From contig JAIKXO010000009.1 in NCBI GenBank assembly GCA_024684065.1, positions 6,245 through 70,244 on the forward strand: 64,000 bases of DNA, given 5' to 3'. The notes under the pieces were generated by a model. That model saw only the letters and a program-made list of their open reading frames with translations. It made no database searches and was not told where the DNA came from. Positions 1 through 8,567 of the stretch are shown here, one piece after another. Source of the DNA: Lachnospiraceae bacterium (GTDB taxonomy: Bacteria; Bacillota_A; Clostridia; Lachnospirales; Lachnospiraceae). The translations under genes and the position numbers were made by a program. The stretch's first letter is position 1, and each line of letters starts with the position of its first letter.

Positions 1-197
1 ATGCAGAAGAGGTGGATTCGATCTTAAACAAGTATGCCGATGAGGGGCTTCTGTCGGAAGCTGCAGCCATTTATAAGGCAAACGGCGGGGATATCGGGGC
101 AACGGCCAGTGCCGTGAAGGATAAGGTCAGCGATGAAGATATCGACAAATTATATGAGCTTTATAAAAAGTATGCAGAAGATCTGAACCTGGATTAA
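1..197 (+). CDS. C-terminal fragment of an unrecognised protein, cut by the window edge
   Basis: The reading frame is open from the first base and ends at TAA 195-197, so this is the 3' end of a gene starting outside the window. About 64 residues are visible. They are acidic, mostly helical-looking, and end in a Lys/Tyr/Glu-rich stretch. A GTG at 12 is in frame but has no Shine-Dalgarno site and the frame continues upstream, so I do not take it as the start. I recognise no motif and assign no function. Confidence 0.55.
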   Translation, partial: AEEVDSILNKYADEGLLSEAAAIYKANGGDIGATASAVKDKVSDEDIDKLYELYKKYAEDLNLD

Positions 198-212
198 ACG
201 AAACTGTGTGGA

Positions 213-323
213 TCAATTTGACATTTGTATACAAATGTCGAATAAATGCGCACGGATTTTCAGCGGGAATTGGCACTTCGTGCCGAAAATCCGGCGCGGG
301 AAACGCTTTAATCAGCGTTTCCC
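213..323. repeat. Palindromic mosaic element, copy A
   Basis: Three hairpins sit side by side. A perfect 20-bp palindrome lies at 220-239 (GACATTTGTA and its complement). A nested hairpin at 254-292 has outer arms GGATTTTC/GAAAATCC around GGCAC-TTC-GTGCC. A stem at 298-323 has arms GGGAAACGCT/AGCGTTTCCC. Exact words recur elsewhere: TCAATTTGACATTT also at 2894; ACAAATGTCGAAT, GGCACTTCGTGCC and GGGAAACGCT also in 36343-36413; ATGCGCACGGATTTT also at 42800-42814. It lies between the edge gene and the terminator of the minus-strand lipoprotein. Confidence 0.75.
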
Positions 324-326
324 TGT

Positions 327-361
327 AAAAAAACTGCCATCAGTTATGGAACTGATGGCAG
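327..361 (-). terminator. Intrinsic terminator of the lipoprotein gene
   Basis: Read on the minus strand, a perfect 12-bp stem (CTGCCATCAGTT / AACTGATGGCAG, 4-nt loop; arms at 334-345 and 350-361) is followed directly by seven T. It lies about 40 bases past the stop of the minus-strand gene at 403-897. Confidence 0.85.
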
Positions 362-402
362 AGAGAAGTCTTTTTCCGGGTGATGCCCGGCGGGCGTCAG
401 GT

Positions 403-897
403 TTACTCTGTATCCGCCCCGGAATAGAATTCGGTTTTTGTCGTATTTTCCTGTATAAGTACCGTACTCTGGTTGAATTCCTTTATCATTTCATCAGCCA
501 CCTCATGGACTGTCTGTTTATCGATATCGCTTAAATAGATCACGATGGTATACTCCTGGTATATCATACCGTCGTCACCGATCCAGCCCCCGTTCGCTTC
601 CTGGATCGTATACCCGCCGACACGGTCTATGAGTATTGCCTTTGCCTTTTCCACCGCCTCTTCGGGTGGGTATACCGGTTCGCCGGTATCCTTGTCATTG
701 GTGCCGAGATACATGACATACTGCACATCATGAGCCTCTTCTTCAGTCAGGCCTCGTTCGGAAAGAGCCGATTCGATCCTCTGGTCGATCCTCTGGTCAA
801 GCAGCTCCATAGCCTGCTCCAGATTCGCCCCGTTACAGGCGGTAAGGCTTAGACAGGCCGCAATGCCGGCCAGAATGCACACAACTCTTTTATTCAT
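403..897 (-). CDS. Small predicted lipoprotein with a DUF3574-like core
   Basis: 164 aa. The N-terminus is a lipoprotein signal: basic start, hydrophobic stretch, lipobox LTAC with the modified Cys at about residue 21. The mature protein should be anchored on the outer face of the membrane. After a linker containing a short duplicated DQRIDQRI segment comes a compact domain with YVMYLGTND, GGYTIQEANGGW and DGMIYQEYTIVIYL. This spacing resembles small secreted proteins of the DUF3574 type; that match is from memory and uncertain. The ATG at 897 has a good AAGGAGG site and a promoter at 954-981. It is monocistronic, with its own terminator. Function unknown. Confidence 0.75.
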   Translation of the reverse strand: MNKRVVCILAGIAACLSLTACNGANLEQAMELLDQRIDQRIESALSERGLTEEEAHDVQYVMYLGTNDKDTGEPVYPPEEAVEKAKAILIDRVGGYTIQEANGGWIGDDGMIYQEYTIVIYLSDIDKQTVHEVADEMIKEFNQSTVLIQENTTKTEFYSGADTE

Positions 898-953
898 AAG
901 TTTATTACCTCCTTCTTTATATATTTCGGAAAATAATGTTTTTGAACATAATA

Positions 954-981
954 ATTATATCGTTTTCCTATATATTTACAA
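954..981 (-). promoter_or_regulatory. Sigma-A-type promoter of the lipoprotein gene
   Basis: On the minus strand, TTGTAA (976-981) and TATAAT (954-959) are separated by 16 bp. This would give a leader of roughly 50 nt before the ATG at 897. Confidence 0.6.
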
Positions 982-1005
982 CAGGAAAACCTATGGGATC
1001 GATCA

Positions 1006-1061
1006 GTTATAGAAAACGTATTAAATATCAAAAGGCAGATATTTAATTCATTTTCTATAAC
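1006..1061. repeat. Nested 56-nt hairpin
   Basis: A perfect 11-bp outer stem (GTTATAGAAAA at 1006-1016, TTTTCTATAAC at 1051-1061) encloses a second perfect 9-bp stem (TTAAATATC 1021-1029, GATATTTAA 1038-1046). There is no T-run, so it does not look like a plain terminator. The nested design resembles the other intergenic palindromic elements, though it shares no exact word with them that I could find. Confidence 0.6.
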
Positions 1062-1124
1062 CACGGGCCGGGACAGTGGTCTGCCGTTTTTGTATTACGG
1101 GATCCGTACGGAGGTCACTGCGGA

Positions 1125-2810
1125 TCAGCCTGAATATACATTCATGTCAAGTTCGCCTTCGCTCTTTGCAACAATGGTTGAAACAGCCACATCACCAAGA
1201 CAGTTGCTGGCTACCCTGCACATGCCGCACAGGGAATCGATGCCCATTACAATACCTATGGCTTCCACGGGTACGTTCATCTGGGTGAGAAGAACAGAAA
1301 GACAGATAAGACCGGATCCCGGGATGCCCGGTGCTCCCATTGAAAGAACGATTATCGATATTATCATTGAAAGCATTGCGCCCCGGCTGATCCCTACGCC
1401 GTAGGTCTTGGCAAGAGCCATTGCGAACACTGCAAGGTACACACAGGTTCCGTCCATATTAAGGGTGGCCCCGAGAGGTATGGAAAGGGTAAATATCCTT
1501 TTTGAAATACCGAGTTTTTTCTCGCAGGCCTCCATATTGATTGGTATGGAGGCATTTGAAGATGCCATCGAGAATACCTGAAGCATGGTCGGAGCATATT
1601 TTTTTACAAAGGGCAGTGGCGACATCCTGCCAGGAACTATCATCAGGAAAAGGTAGAAACACATCATACATATAAGACCCAGGATAAAGGTTCCGAATAC
1701 GGAAAGAACCGTGATGATGGTCTTTACCCCCATAGTAAGAACCATGGACATGATCGAGCAGAAAACCGCAACAGGCATAACTTTGATTATCAGGGATGTT
1801 ACCTTAAGAAACAGGTCGTTGCAGGCCTGGAAGAGGTCATTCAGCTTTTCGGAATATTTCCCAAGAAGACCCGTTGCCACTCCGCATAATACTGCGATGA
1901 AAATAAGCTGCAGCATGTTGGATTTTAAGAAAGGACTGATTATATCGGTAGGAATGATCCCCACTACCGTATCTAAGATCGATACATCCATGGTCTGGGA
2001 CGTTATTGAGGATGCGTCGGTAACAAGGGAATCCGCCAGGGATGCATCTCCGGGGCCAATGAGATAAAAAATCCCTATGCCCACGCCTACCGCCACAAAT
2101 GTGGTAAAAAGATACATTCCTATGATCTTTCCGCCTATACGTCCCAAAGCCTCCAGATCCGAGAACTGTGCGATACAGGAGATTATGGAGAAGAACACAA
2201 CCGGCGCAACTATCATCTTAAGGGAATTCATGTACATGGTCTTTATGGGCACTAACAATATCCTGTTGATGCCGGTATTGACACTTTCAGGCAAGACCGC
2301 TGAAAACAGTATGCCGAATATAACAGCCGCCGCCATTGCTCCGAGAGTCTGATAGAGAAACGCCCGTTTAGTACGTACAACGGTCATCCTTATATAATTG
2401 ACACCGCCTAAATGCCTGTGTTTCAGCTTCTCGCCCAAAGAAGCAAGGAGTATATTTCTTATGGTATCCTGAAGTTCGGTTTTCTGACTTTCATTTTCCA
2501 TATCCTTAAGTGATGCCGCGGACATGTCGTGCAAAATGGAATACTCATCACCCCTTGCGGCCAGGTCTATGGTCAGATATCCCAGGAATGCATAAACCGT
2601 AACGGTTATCAGGTCTTTACCGGCAGAAGCATCTTTCGGATCGCCTGCCCCGTTGTGGGCAATGAGGCTTCCCGCCGCCTCTTCGGCCGTCAGGACAGCT
2701 TTAATACGGTCGCTCTTATTGATCCCGTAATCCTGCAGGCTTTTATTTATTAATGAGGTTATTTCACCGATGCTTTGTTCTGAAGCTTCAAACTGTTTCC
2801 TGATATACAT
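1125..2810 (-). CDS. Dicarboxylate/amino acid:cation symporter (SDF/DAACS) with N-terminal ATPase-like domain
   Basis: 561 aa with the start at 2810, chosen because AAGGAG lies just upstream; the longer frame to 3014 has no ribosome site. Residues ~150-561 are a full sodium:dicarboxylate symporter: many membrane segments, the SSNASIPINMEA loop, the PLGATLNMDGT sodium/substrate signature, and a late NCLGDVAVS motif. Residues 1-~140 are cytosolic and look like a histidine-kinase/anti-sigma-type ATPase fold: a helix with AEEAAGSLIAH, where RsbW-like proteins have an E...N...H N-box, followed by strands and IRNILLASLGEKLKHRH. The N-box Asn appears replaced by Ser, so ATP binding is doubtful. It probably imports C4-dicarboxylates or acidic/neutral amino acids with Na+ or H+. 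Symporter call firm, N-terminal domain call moderate. Confidence 0.88.
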   Translation of the reverse strand: MYIRKQFEASEQSIGEITSLINKSLQDYGINKSDRIKAVLTAEEAAGSLIAHNGAGDPKDASAGKDLITVTVYAFLGYLTIDLAARGDEYSILHDMSAASLKDMENESQKTELQDTIRNILLASLGEKLKHRHLGGVNYIRMTVVRTKRAFLYQTLGAMAAAVIFGILFSAVLPESVNTGINRILLVPIKTMYMNSLKMIVAPVVFFSIISCIAQFSDLEALGRIGGKIIGMYLFTTFVAVGVGIGIFYLIGPGDASLADSLVTDASSITSQTMDVSILDTVVGIIPTDIISPFLKSNMLQLIFIAVLCGVATGLLGKYSEKLNDLFQACNDLFLKVTSLIIKVMPVAVFCSIMSMVLTMGVKTIITVLSVFGTFILGLICMMCFYLFLMIVPGRMSPLPFVKKYAPTMLQVFSMASSNASIPINMEACEKKLGISKRIFTLSIPLGATLNMDGTCVYLAVFAMALAKTYGVGISRGAMLSMIISIIVLSMGAPGIPGSGLICLSVLLTQMNVPVEAIGIVMGIDSLCGMCRVASNCLGDVAVSTIVAKSEGELDMNVYSG

Positions 2811-2893
2811 ATATTCTCCTTCATGTCTGCACAGACCCGCTGTGCCATACCGATATAATGCGTGATCCTGCCATGGTTTACCGGACCGCCGGT

Positions 2894-2925
2894 TCAATTT
2901 GACATTTACCAAAGTAAATGCCAAA
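2894..2925. repeat. Palindromic element fragment in a 357-bp intergenic region
   Basis: A 12-bp stem with one mismatch (TTTGACATTTAC 2898-2909, GTAAATGCCAAA 2914-2925). The word TCAATTTGACATTT at 2894-2907 is identical to 213-226. It sits between the divergent symporter and kinase-like genes. The rest of 2811-3167 shows only the symporter ribosome site and the GAGAGGAGG site before 3168; I could not define a convincing promoter there. Confidence 0.55.
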
Positions 2926-3167
2926 TAAGCCCGGTCTGTTTTTCCGCCCGGATCATTCTCCGGAAAATGATAACACAATCCCCGGAGGTTATAAAGAAAT
3001 AAAGGTATTGCCATTTTTGATATATAACCGTAAAAACATAATAGAAAAGCATAACAGGGAAGCAGAATTTTCGTTGTAATCCAAAGAGATTTTTGATAAT
3101 CTTTTTACGATGCAGGCTTCAGGTAAACAGCCCGTCGCAAAACAGTCCGGGCTGAGAGGAGGTTATT

Positions 3168-3548
3168 ATGGCAAACGATGAATTGCTGCAACAGCAAAAG
3201 CAGGAACAGCTTGACAAAACTGTCCGGGTCGGCTCCACTCATAAGGCATCGGAGCTCAAAAGGAAGGACAGGGCCCTTTATGACATACAGGCCGTTGAGA
3301 ATGATAATACCATTATAAGCAATATATTAGGGAGTAAGACCCTTGAGATCGAGGATACCGAAAGGGCCAGGCTTTCAGCCATACAGGGGCGCAACCTCTC
3401 CACGCTTCTTCTGCTGCAGGAGAAGACCACGGGTGACAGCAAGCTGATGAAGGCAGTCAAAAAAGCGGTGGCTGCCATTGAGGTTACTCTGAGTAAAAAA
3501 AGCAGGGAAATGCGCCTTTTGGTCCTGCCGATGTGGAAGATATCCTGA
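3168..3548 (+). CDS. N-terminal segment of the large AarF-like protein, before an apparent frameshift
   Basis: 126 aa as read, starting at ATG 3168 behind a strong GAGAGGAGG site. The sequence is polar and helical with no recognised domain. Translation runs into an A7 run at 3495-3501. Downstream of it this frame gives an unconvincing tail and stops at 3548, while the -1 frame gives a natural-looking helical sequence (GPADVEDILTMYSKAI) that continues into the 1604-aa frame. I infer that this and the next entry are one gene of roughly 1730 aa broken by a 1-nt loss, a sequencing error, or slippage. The alternative is two overlapping genes, the second starting at GTG 3533 without a ribosome site. 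Confidence 0.6.
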   Translation: MANDELLQQQKQEQLDKTVRVGSTHKASELKRKDRALYDIQAVENDNTIISNILGSKTLEIEDTERARLSAIQGRNLSTLLLLQEKTTGDSKLMKAVKKAVAAIEVTLSKKSREMRLLVLPMWKIS

Positions 3549-6500
3549 CCATGTATTCGAAAGCGATCCTTACCTGCCGGGATTATCTGTCGGATAAATC
3601 TCCTACATATTCGACGGGGCTGACGCGTTATGACCAGGTAAAGCTGAATATGATCCGTCTGCATGAGGAGGCAGAAGCTTTCCTGAGCGCGAAGGAGCTT
3701 TTGGAGACAGGAGTTCTGGACGGACAGGTTCTGACGCCGCATGAGCTTTTGGTCCAGTCTAAAGTCTACGGTCTCGGACACGGGACGGGGATCCCGGACG
3801 GACCGGCGCCCGTACGGGCCCGGTTTGACGAGAGATCGCTTATACCGCTCGGCCTTGAAACAAATCTTCTGTATCTGGCCTTAAGCGGTAAAGAGACGCC
3901 TTCCGCCCTGATAATGCGGCTGTCAAAGAGTAAGAACAAAGATGAGAGGAAGCTCGCAAAGGAACTTCCGGCGATTTTTGCCAATTTACGGAGCTCCATT
4001 AATGATTTCGAGGAAGGGAAGGTTGCTTCGAAGTTCTTCTTAGTCGGAAGGAATCTTTTAAGCATTTCCCAGAATGTGTACGGCCAGCTTACCTTAAGCG
4101 TGGGAAAGAACTATATCCCGCTTGAGAGAGGAAGCGGCGTTCTTGCGGATATGCTGGCCTCTGATATCGTAAAGAACAGGAATGTATACGGAAAAGAGGC
4201 GGGTGAAAGCATCATCAGGGAGATAGTTGATAATCTGGACATGCACCAGCTCAATACCGGCAAGAGGCAGATCATGACGGATTATCTGGTACAGAGGACA
4301 AAGTCTCCCTCAACGACCTTCTCGAATTTCTATACAAACACTCTTGCCATGATGATCACGGCTATGTTAAGGGGCAAAAGTGTCTATATCGTAAAGTACG
4401 GAAAACATATCGACAAGCCCCTTACGGCAAACGATGTGGTCTTTACGGAGGAAGAGAGCCGTATGATAAACATCGCCGAGACTAAGGAGCTTATGGCGAA
4501 AACAACCAAACAGGAAAACCGCGAAAAGGTTAAGCAGCAGGTAACCCTTGCGCAAAAGGAGGATAATCCCGGACAGCACCTTGAGAATAAGAAGAAAGAG
4601 GAACAGAAAAAAGACAGGGAATGGGGTCCCAGGGAAACGAAGGTCAAAAACCTCCTTGGAGATATCATGTTCTCCTACGAAACCTGGGATGCGGATAATC
4701 AGGTACTCCTGCCCGGAGCCCTGTCCGGAGTCCGTCTTCAGACCATGCTCCTTAAAAATAAGGAGGCGGTGGCAGAGCTTATTGCCGATCTCTACAGGAG
4801 AAAGGGAGATCAGAGGGCGATGATCAACGGCATCGTGGATGAGCTTCCCTTATTTGCCCTTCAGGACGACGAAAAGGTAAGGAGCTTCAAGAGAGAGCTC
4901 ACAAAGACCCTCAATAAGATCACGGATACCATAAACGCGGAGATATCGAAGAAGGCCTTCTTTGCCTTCGGAGAGGCGCTTGAAAACCTGGAGGTCATGG
5001 AGCTTGAAGAAGAAACGAAGAAACTGAAGCGTGAGCACGAGGCCGCGCTAAGGGAGGCGGAGAATAAGAAGAGCCTTCAGAAGGGCAATGCTTTTACAAA
5101 TTTCTTCAGAAAGATCGGCCAGGCTTCGGTAAATGCCGCGGTTGAGGTCAAAAACAAAGCGGTGGATCTGAAGGATGAGGGCGTAAAGAACGTAAAGTTT
5201 ATTAAGACAAACACCATCCTGAAGCATCTTACGGATCCGGCGGCACTGATCTCGGGAACCACAATCCTTGGATACCGGATCCCCGGAATAGAGGAGATCA
5301 TAAAGGACACGGATATGCAGGACTTTATCGACCTCGAGCATGACATCGACGAAAGCGTGGAGCAGGCCGCGGGGAGTATCCAGGAGACGGTGAGCCAGTA
5401 TGCGGGAGAGCTGTTTACTCCGGCAGAGCATGCAGAGGAGGAGCTTCCCAATCCCTATGAAAATGGGCTTTCCGAGAGTGAGGTTAAGAGAAGAAAACGC
5501 GAACGTATAAGGATAGGGAACGAACGCCTCATCCAGAGAACGAAGGATTCCCTTACAAGCGGCGAATCCGGACAGGGGCTCTTTATAAAGAAGGTGTTCG
5601 AAAACTACTTCACGGGAGTCCCGACCATCGACAAGAGGTCGATGATAGCCTCGATGATACGAAACTCCAAACCTGTGGGCAGGCTTATGGATGAGAACGC
5701 CCCTGACATAAATCCTGACGCGGACGGACTATTGGAGGCGGAAAAGACCAGGCGCCGCGAAGAGAAGAGGAGGAGGCAGGAGTATAACGAAAAGCTTAAG
5801 ACCGACGCTATGTCGGGCTATTTAGGCGGGCTTCTCAAGGGAGCGGGGCCGCTGTTTCAGAAGATGATGCAGGGATTGCCCATCGACGGGCTTCCGGGTG
5901 AGATAAAGGGAGCCGTAGAGGACATGAAAAGCAAGCTCGCCCCGATCCCCGATGAGATCGTGGAGGCTCAGCTTAACAGTATAGTGGAAAATTCCCATAA
6001 GCAGATAAAGAACATAAAGGTGGTTAAGCCTTTAGGCGCTGCCTCCGTAGGGCAGACTTTCCTCTGTAAGCTTACCCGTTCAGACGGTACCGAGGAGGAG
6101 GTTGCCATCAAGCTCCTTAAGCCTGATGTCAGGAACAGGATGATGCGGGAAAAGAAGCTTATGATAAACTGCGCAAGAGAGACGGATATAGAGAGCAGGA
6201 ATAATGACAATGCAAGGAGGATGCAGAACGGCCTTGCCCCGCTTCCTTCCTTTAAGAATAATGAAAAGGGCGGAATGCAGGCGACCTATGAAGGGCAGCT
6301 TCAGAGGATAGAAGAGGAGCTCGATCTTACTATCGAGGCTAAGAACGTGGAGCTTGGAAAGATCTACGACAAGGCCGAAAATGAGAAACAGGAAAAGGTC
6401 GTTTCCGTAAAGGTCAATAATCTTGTAGCCACCACAACAAACTCCATGGTCCTTGAAAAGGCACCGGGTGAGACGCTTGATTCGCTGCTTAAGAGGATAA

Positions 6501-8347
6501 AGGAGGAGACTAATAGGCTTAAGGATCTGTATAAAAGGGAAAACTTTATTAACGACAAAATGACTGAGGAGCAGAAAGCGCTCATGCGCCAGACGGCACT
6601 GACCAGCCCTTATTATGTGAGTGTTGCGACGATCTGTATTGAAACCGGGCTCGAAAAGTATTCAAAGCAGTACGAGGAGCTGAAACCTCTCGTGATCCAG
6701 GAGAAGGTCTGTAAGCTGCTTGCGGAGCTGAAAAAGAAAAAGGCTTATCTGGAAGCCTTTGCCCATAAATGGACGAAGGAGGGAGTTTTCGAAAGCGGTT
6801 TTTACCACGGGGATCCTCACGACGGCAATATAATGATAAGCGATGAGAAGCTGACTGTCATCGATTTCGGAAACTGCACGAAGCTTAGTGAGGATCAGCA
6901 GGTGCATATCACGAAGATGATGGCCGCAGCCTCCATCGGTGACATGAAGACCTTCAGGCACGGTTTCCATATGCTGCTTAAGCCGGAATTTGAGCAGCTC
7001 TATCAGGAAAAGCGGGCAGAGCTCAGCCGTATATTTGCCGAGATATTCTCCCTTGGCGATAAGAGATCCTCCGGCGCCCGTATCGCCGTAGCCCTTCTGG
7101 AAGCACAGAAGCTCGGGCTCGAGATACCGGCTTCGGTCTTCAATTTCTCCCAGGGGCAGATGAGGCTGCAAAACGCCCTGGACAATATGAACAGACAGAT
7201 CGCGGAAACGGAGGCAGTGGCAGAGTTATACAACGAAGTGCTTGAGGATGAGGAAGACGGTTTTGACTTTACCAATGCGAGAAGGTATGCCGAAGTAAAT
7301 GCCAGACCCGGGCTCAACACAGCCTCAGGGGCCTACACCAGGGATCTGATGATCTACACGGACAACAGGGAGGATATGAAGTCTCTGCTTATGGATTATC
7401 CAAACACTATCCGGAACGTGTTCCTTGGGAAGTTCGCCAATGCGGACGCAGCCTTCGACAGTGCCATAAACGGACTGAACCAGGTAGTACAGGCGGCTGA
7501 CGTTTCAGTCTATGATCCGAATGATCCGCAACATACCGCCGCGATGTTCGAATCGCTGAAACTGGGGATCAAAGAGAGTGTTACCCGCGACATAGCCGGA
7601 ATGTTTGACCCGCAGATCGCGCAGGATATGTACGATTGCATACGTGAAAGGTATATCACCAAGGCTGCCGATAACCAGAGGATCGAAGATCTGGTCGCAA
7701 GGCTTAATGAGCAGAAGACCATTGCCCGGAGCATCTACACAGCTTACGATGCGATGGATAAAAAAATGGACAGGATCAAGAGGAATCATAAAGGAAAATG
7801 GAGTCCTGCGGAGACAGAGAATGCCGAGTTCGAGGTTTTAAGGGACAGATTCCTCGATGTTTATTTCCCGCTCCATATAAAGTGCGCATTCGGCCAGGAT
7901 ACTTTCATAGACTATATTAATAAGCTTATGGATCCGGAGCCGGAGACGAGGGAGCAGGTCGGGCTTCATATGAGCAGGTTTTTCAATAAATATCCCGAAG
8001 GACGGGAGGAATTCATGCTTGTATATAATGATTTCGTTGGTGCGCAGAATGCAGGGCTGAAACAGTCTGATCCGGCTCAATACAAACAGAAGCAGGATGC
8101 CCTTTTCAATGCATATCTTAAGGTTATGGCCGGGAGACTCAGAGAGAAGGAAAAGATTTTCGGTGACGCGACAACGAAACAGAATGCCGATTTCCTTGAC
8201 ATTATGACGAATGTGGTGGATGAGGAATTTTCAAAGATGATAAAGAGGATGGGCTATATAGATTCCATCATCTTTAACTGGAAATACGAAAAGCAGAAGA
8301 AGCGGGATGATGAATTGAAGGAAGATAACAATAACAATGATAATTAA
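3533..8347 (+). CDS. Very large protein with an AarF/UbiB (ABC1-like) atypical kinase domain
   Basis: 1604 aa in this frame. The first ~820 residues are charged, helical and coiled-coil-prone (Lys/Glu-rich around 330-370 and 490-530) and match nothing I know. An AarF/UbiB-type kinase domain follows: GAASVGQT near 835, VAIKLL with Lys860 as ATP-binding lysine, the catalytic loop HGDPHDGN (His1092, Asp1094, Asn1099) and a metal-binding DFG at Asp1111. About 490 more helical residues follow, ending in an Asp/Asn-rich tail. UbiB-family proteins are usually 450-650 aa and linked to quinone or lipid metabolism; this is about three times longer and the neighbours give no pathway. No signal peptide or clear membrane segment, so likely cytosolic. 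The kinase fold is well supported; substrate unknown. Coordinates assume the GTG start, but see the preceding entry. Confidence 0.8.
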   Translation: MEDILTMYSKAILTCRDYLSDKSPTYSTGLTRYDQVKLNMIRLHEEAEAFLSAKELLETGVLDGQVLTPHELLVQSKVYGLGHGTGIPDGPAPVRARFDERSLIPLGLETNLLYLALSGKETPSALIMRLSKSKNKDERKLAKELPAIFANLRSSINDFEEGKVASKFFLVGRNLLSISQNVYGQLTLSVGKNYIPLERGSGVLADMLASDIVKNRNVYGKEAGESIIREIVDNLDMHQLNTGKRQIMTDYLVQRTKSPSTTFSNFYTNTLAMMITAMLRGKSVYIVKYGKHIDKPLTANDVVFTEEESRMINIAETKELMAKTTKQENREKVKQQVTLAQKEDNPGQHLENKKKEEQKKDREWGPRETKVKNLLGDIMFSYETWDADNQVLLPGALSGVRLQTMLLKNKEAVAELIADLYRRKGDQRAMINGIVDELPLFALQDDEKVRSFKRELTKTLNKITDTINAEISKKAFFAFGEALENLEVMELEEETKKLKREHEAALREAENKKSLQKGNAFTNFFRKIGQASVNAAVEVKNKAVDLKDEGVKNVKFIKTNTILKHLTDPAALISGTTILGYRIPGIEEIIKDTDMQDFIDLEHDIDESVEQAAGSIQETVSQYAGELFTPAEHAEEELPNPYENGLSESEVKRRKRERIRIGNERLIQRTKDSLTSGESGQGLFIKKVFENYFTGVPTIDKRSMIASMIRNSKPVGRLMDENAPDINPDADGLLEAEKTRRREEKRRRQEYNEKLKTDAMSGYLGGLLKGAGPLFQKMMQGLPIDGLPGEIKGAVEDMKSKLAPIPDEIVEAQLNSIVENSHKQIKNIKVVKPLGAASVGQTFLCKLTRSDGTEEEVAIKLLKPDVRNRMMREKKLMINCARETDIESRNNDNARRMQNGLAPLPSFKNNEKGGMQATYEGQLQRIEEELDLTIEAKNVELGKIYDKAENEKQEKVVSVKVNNLVATTTNSMVLEKAPGETLDSLLKRIKEETNRLKDLYKRENFINDKMTEEQKALMRQTALTSPYYVSVATICIETGLEKYSKQYEELKPLVIQEKVCKLLAELKKKKAYLEAFAHKWTKEGVFESGFYHGDPHDGNIMISDEKLTVIDFGNCTKLSEDQQVHITKMMAAASIGDMKTFRHGFHMLLKPEFEQLYQEKRAELSRIFAEIFSLGDKRSSGARIAVALLEAQKLGLEIPASVFNFSQGQMRLQNALDNMNRQIAETEAVAELYNEVLEDEEDGFDFTNARRYAEVNARPGLNTASGAYTRDLMIYTDNREDMKSLLMDYPNTIRNVFLGKFANADAAFDSAINGLNQVVQAADVSVYDPNDPQHTAAMFESLKLGIKESVTRDIAGMFDPQIAQDMYDCIRERYITKAADNQRIEDLVARLNEQKTIARSIYTAYDAMDKKMDRIKRNHKGKWSPAETENAEFEVLRDRFLDVYFPLHIKCAFGQDTFIDYINKLMDPEPETREQVGLHMSRFFNKYPEGREEFMLVYNDFVGAQNAGLKQSDPAQYKQKQDALFNAYLKVMAGRLREKEKIFGDATTKQNADFLDIMTNVVDEEFSKMIKRMGYIDSIIFNWKYEKQKKRDDELKEDNNNNDN

Positions 8348-8372
8348 GATCCGTCATTTTTAGCAGCGTGTT

Positions 8373-8405
8373 ACGATCCGGCACACGTAATGTGCGCCGG
8401 GTCGT
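8373..8405 (+). other. GC-rich hairpin after the kinase-like gene
   Basis: A stem of about 13 bp (ACGATCCGGCACA 8373-8385 against TGTGCGCCGGGTCGT 8391-8405, with a bulge and a G-T pair) lies 25 bases past the stop at 8347. It lacks a T-run, so it may stabilise the 3' end rather than terminate. Confidence 0.4.
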
Positions 8406-8424
8406 ATAATGAACGTATAATTCC

Positions 8425-8453
8425 TAGACAAATATGTGCGTTTATGGTATATT
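8425..8453 (+). promoter_or_regulatory. Promoter of a putative short transcript
   Basis: TAGACA (8425-8430), exactly 17 bp, TATATT (8448-8453). The nearest downstream gene starts 280 bases later, beyond an intrinsic terminator, so this promoter appears to drive only a short RNA. Confidence 0.55.
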
Positions 8454-8459
8454 TTATTA

Positions 8460-8564
8460 TTATAAGTGAAGAAATGTGGCGGTTGTGTAGATGATTGTAA
8501 CCCGTAATCTATTCAACAGAATAAAAAAAAGCTGATTTTCCAGGGGGAAAATTGGCTTTTTTTT
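8460..8564 (+). ncRNA. Candidate ~105-nt small RNA
   Basis: The promoter at 8425-8453 predicts a start near 8460, and an intrinsic terminator ends at 8564. No open frame with a ribosome site lies between. I do not recognise the sequence as 6S, SRP, tmRNA or RNase P RNA. It could instead be the end of a longer transcript from the kinase-like gene. Confidence 0.4.
8529..8564 (+). terminator. Intrinsic terminator
   Basis: A 12-bp stem with two G-T pairs (AGCTGATTTTCC against GGAAAATTGGCT) is followed by eight T (8557-8564). The A-rich 5' flank would also pair, allowing use on the other strand. Confidence 0.8.
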
Positions 8565-8567
8565 ATA

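Noticed and set aside
2811..3014. 68-residue N-terminal extension of the symporter
   Set aside because: No ribosome site, and it runs through a palindromic element; AAGGAG before 2810 marks the start.
3495..3501. Programmed dnaX-like -1 ribosomal frameshift site
   Set aside because: The zero-frame codon boundaries do not fit A-AAA-AAG, and no clear stimulatory SD or stem was seen.
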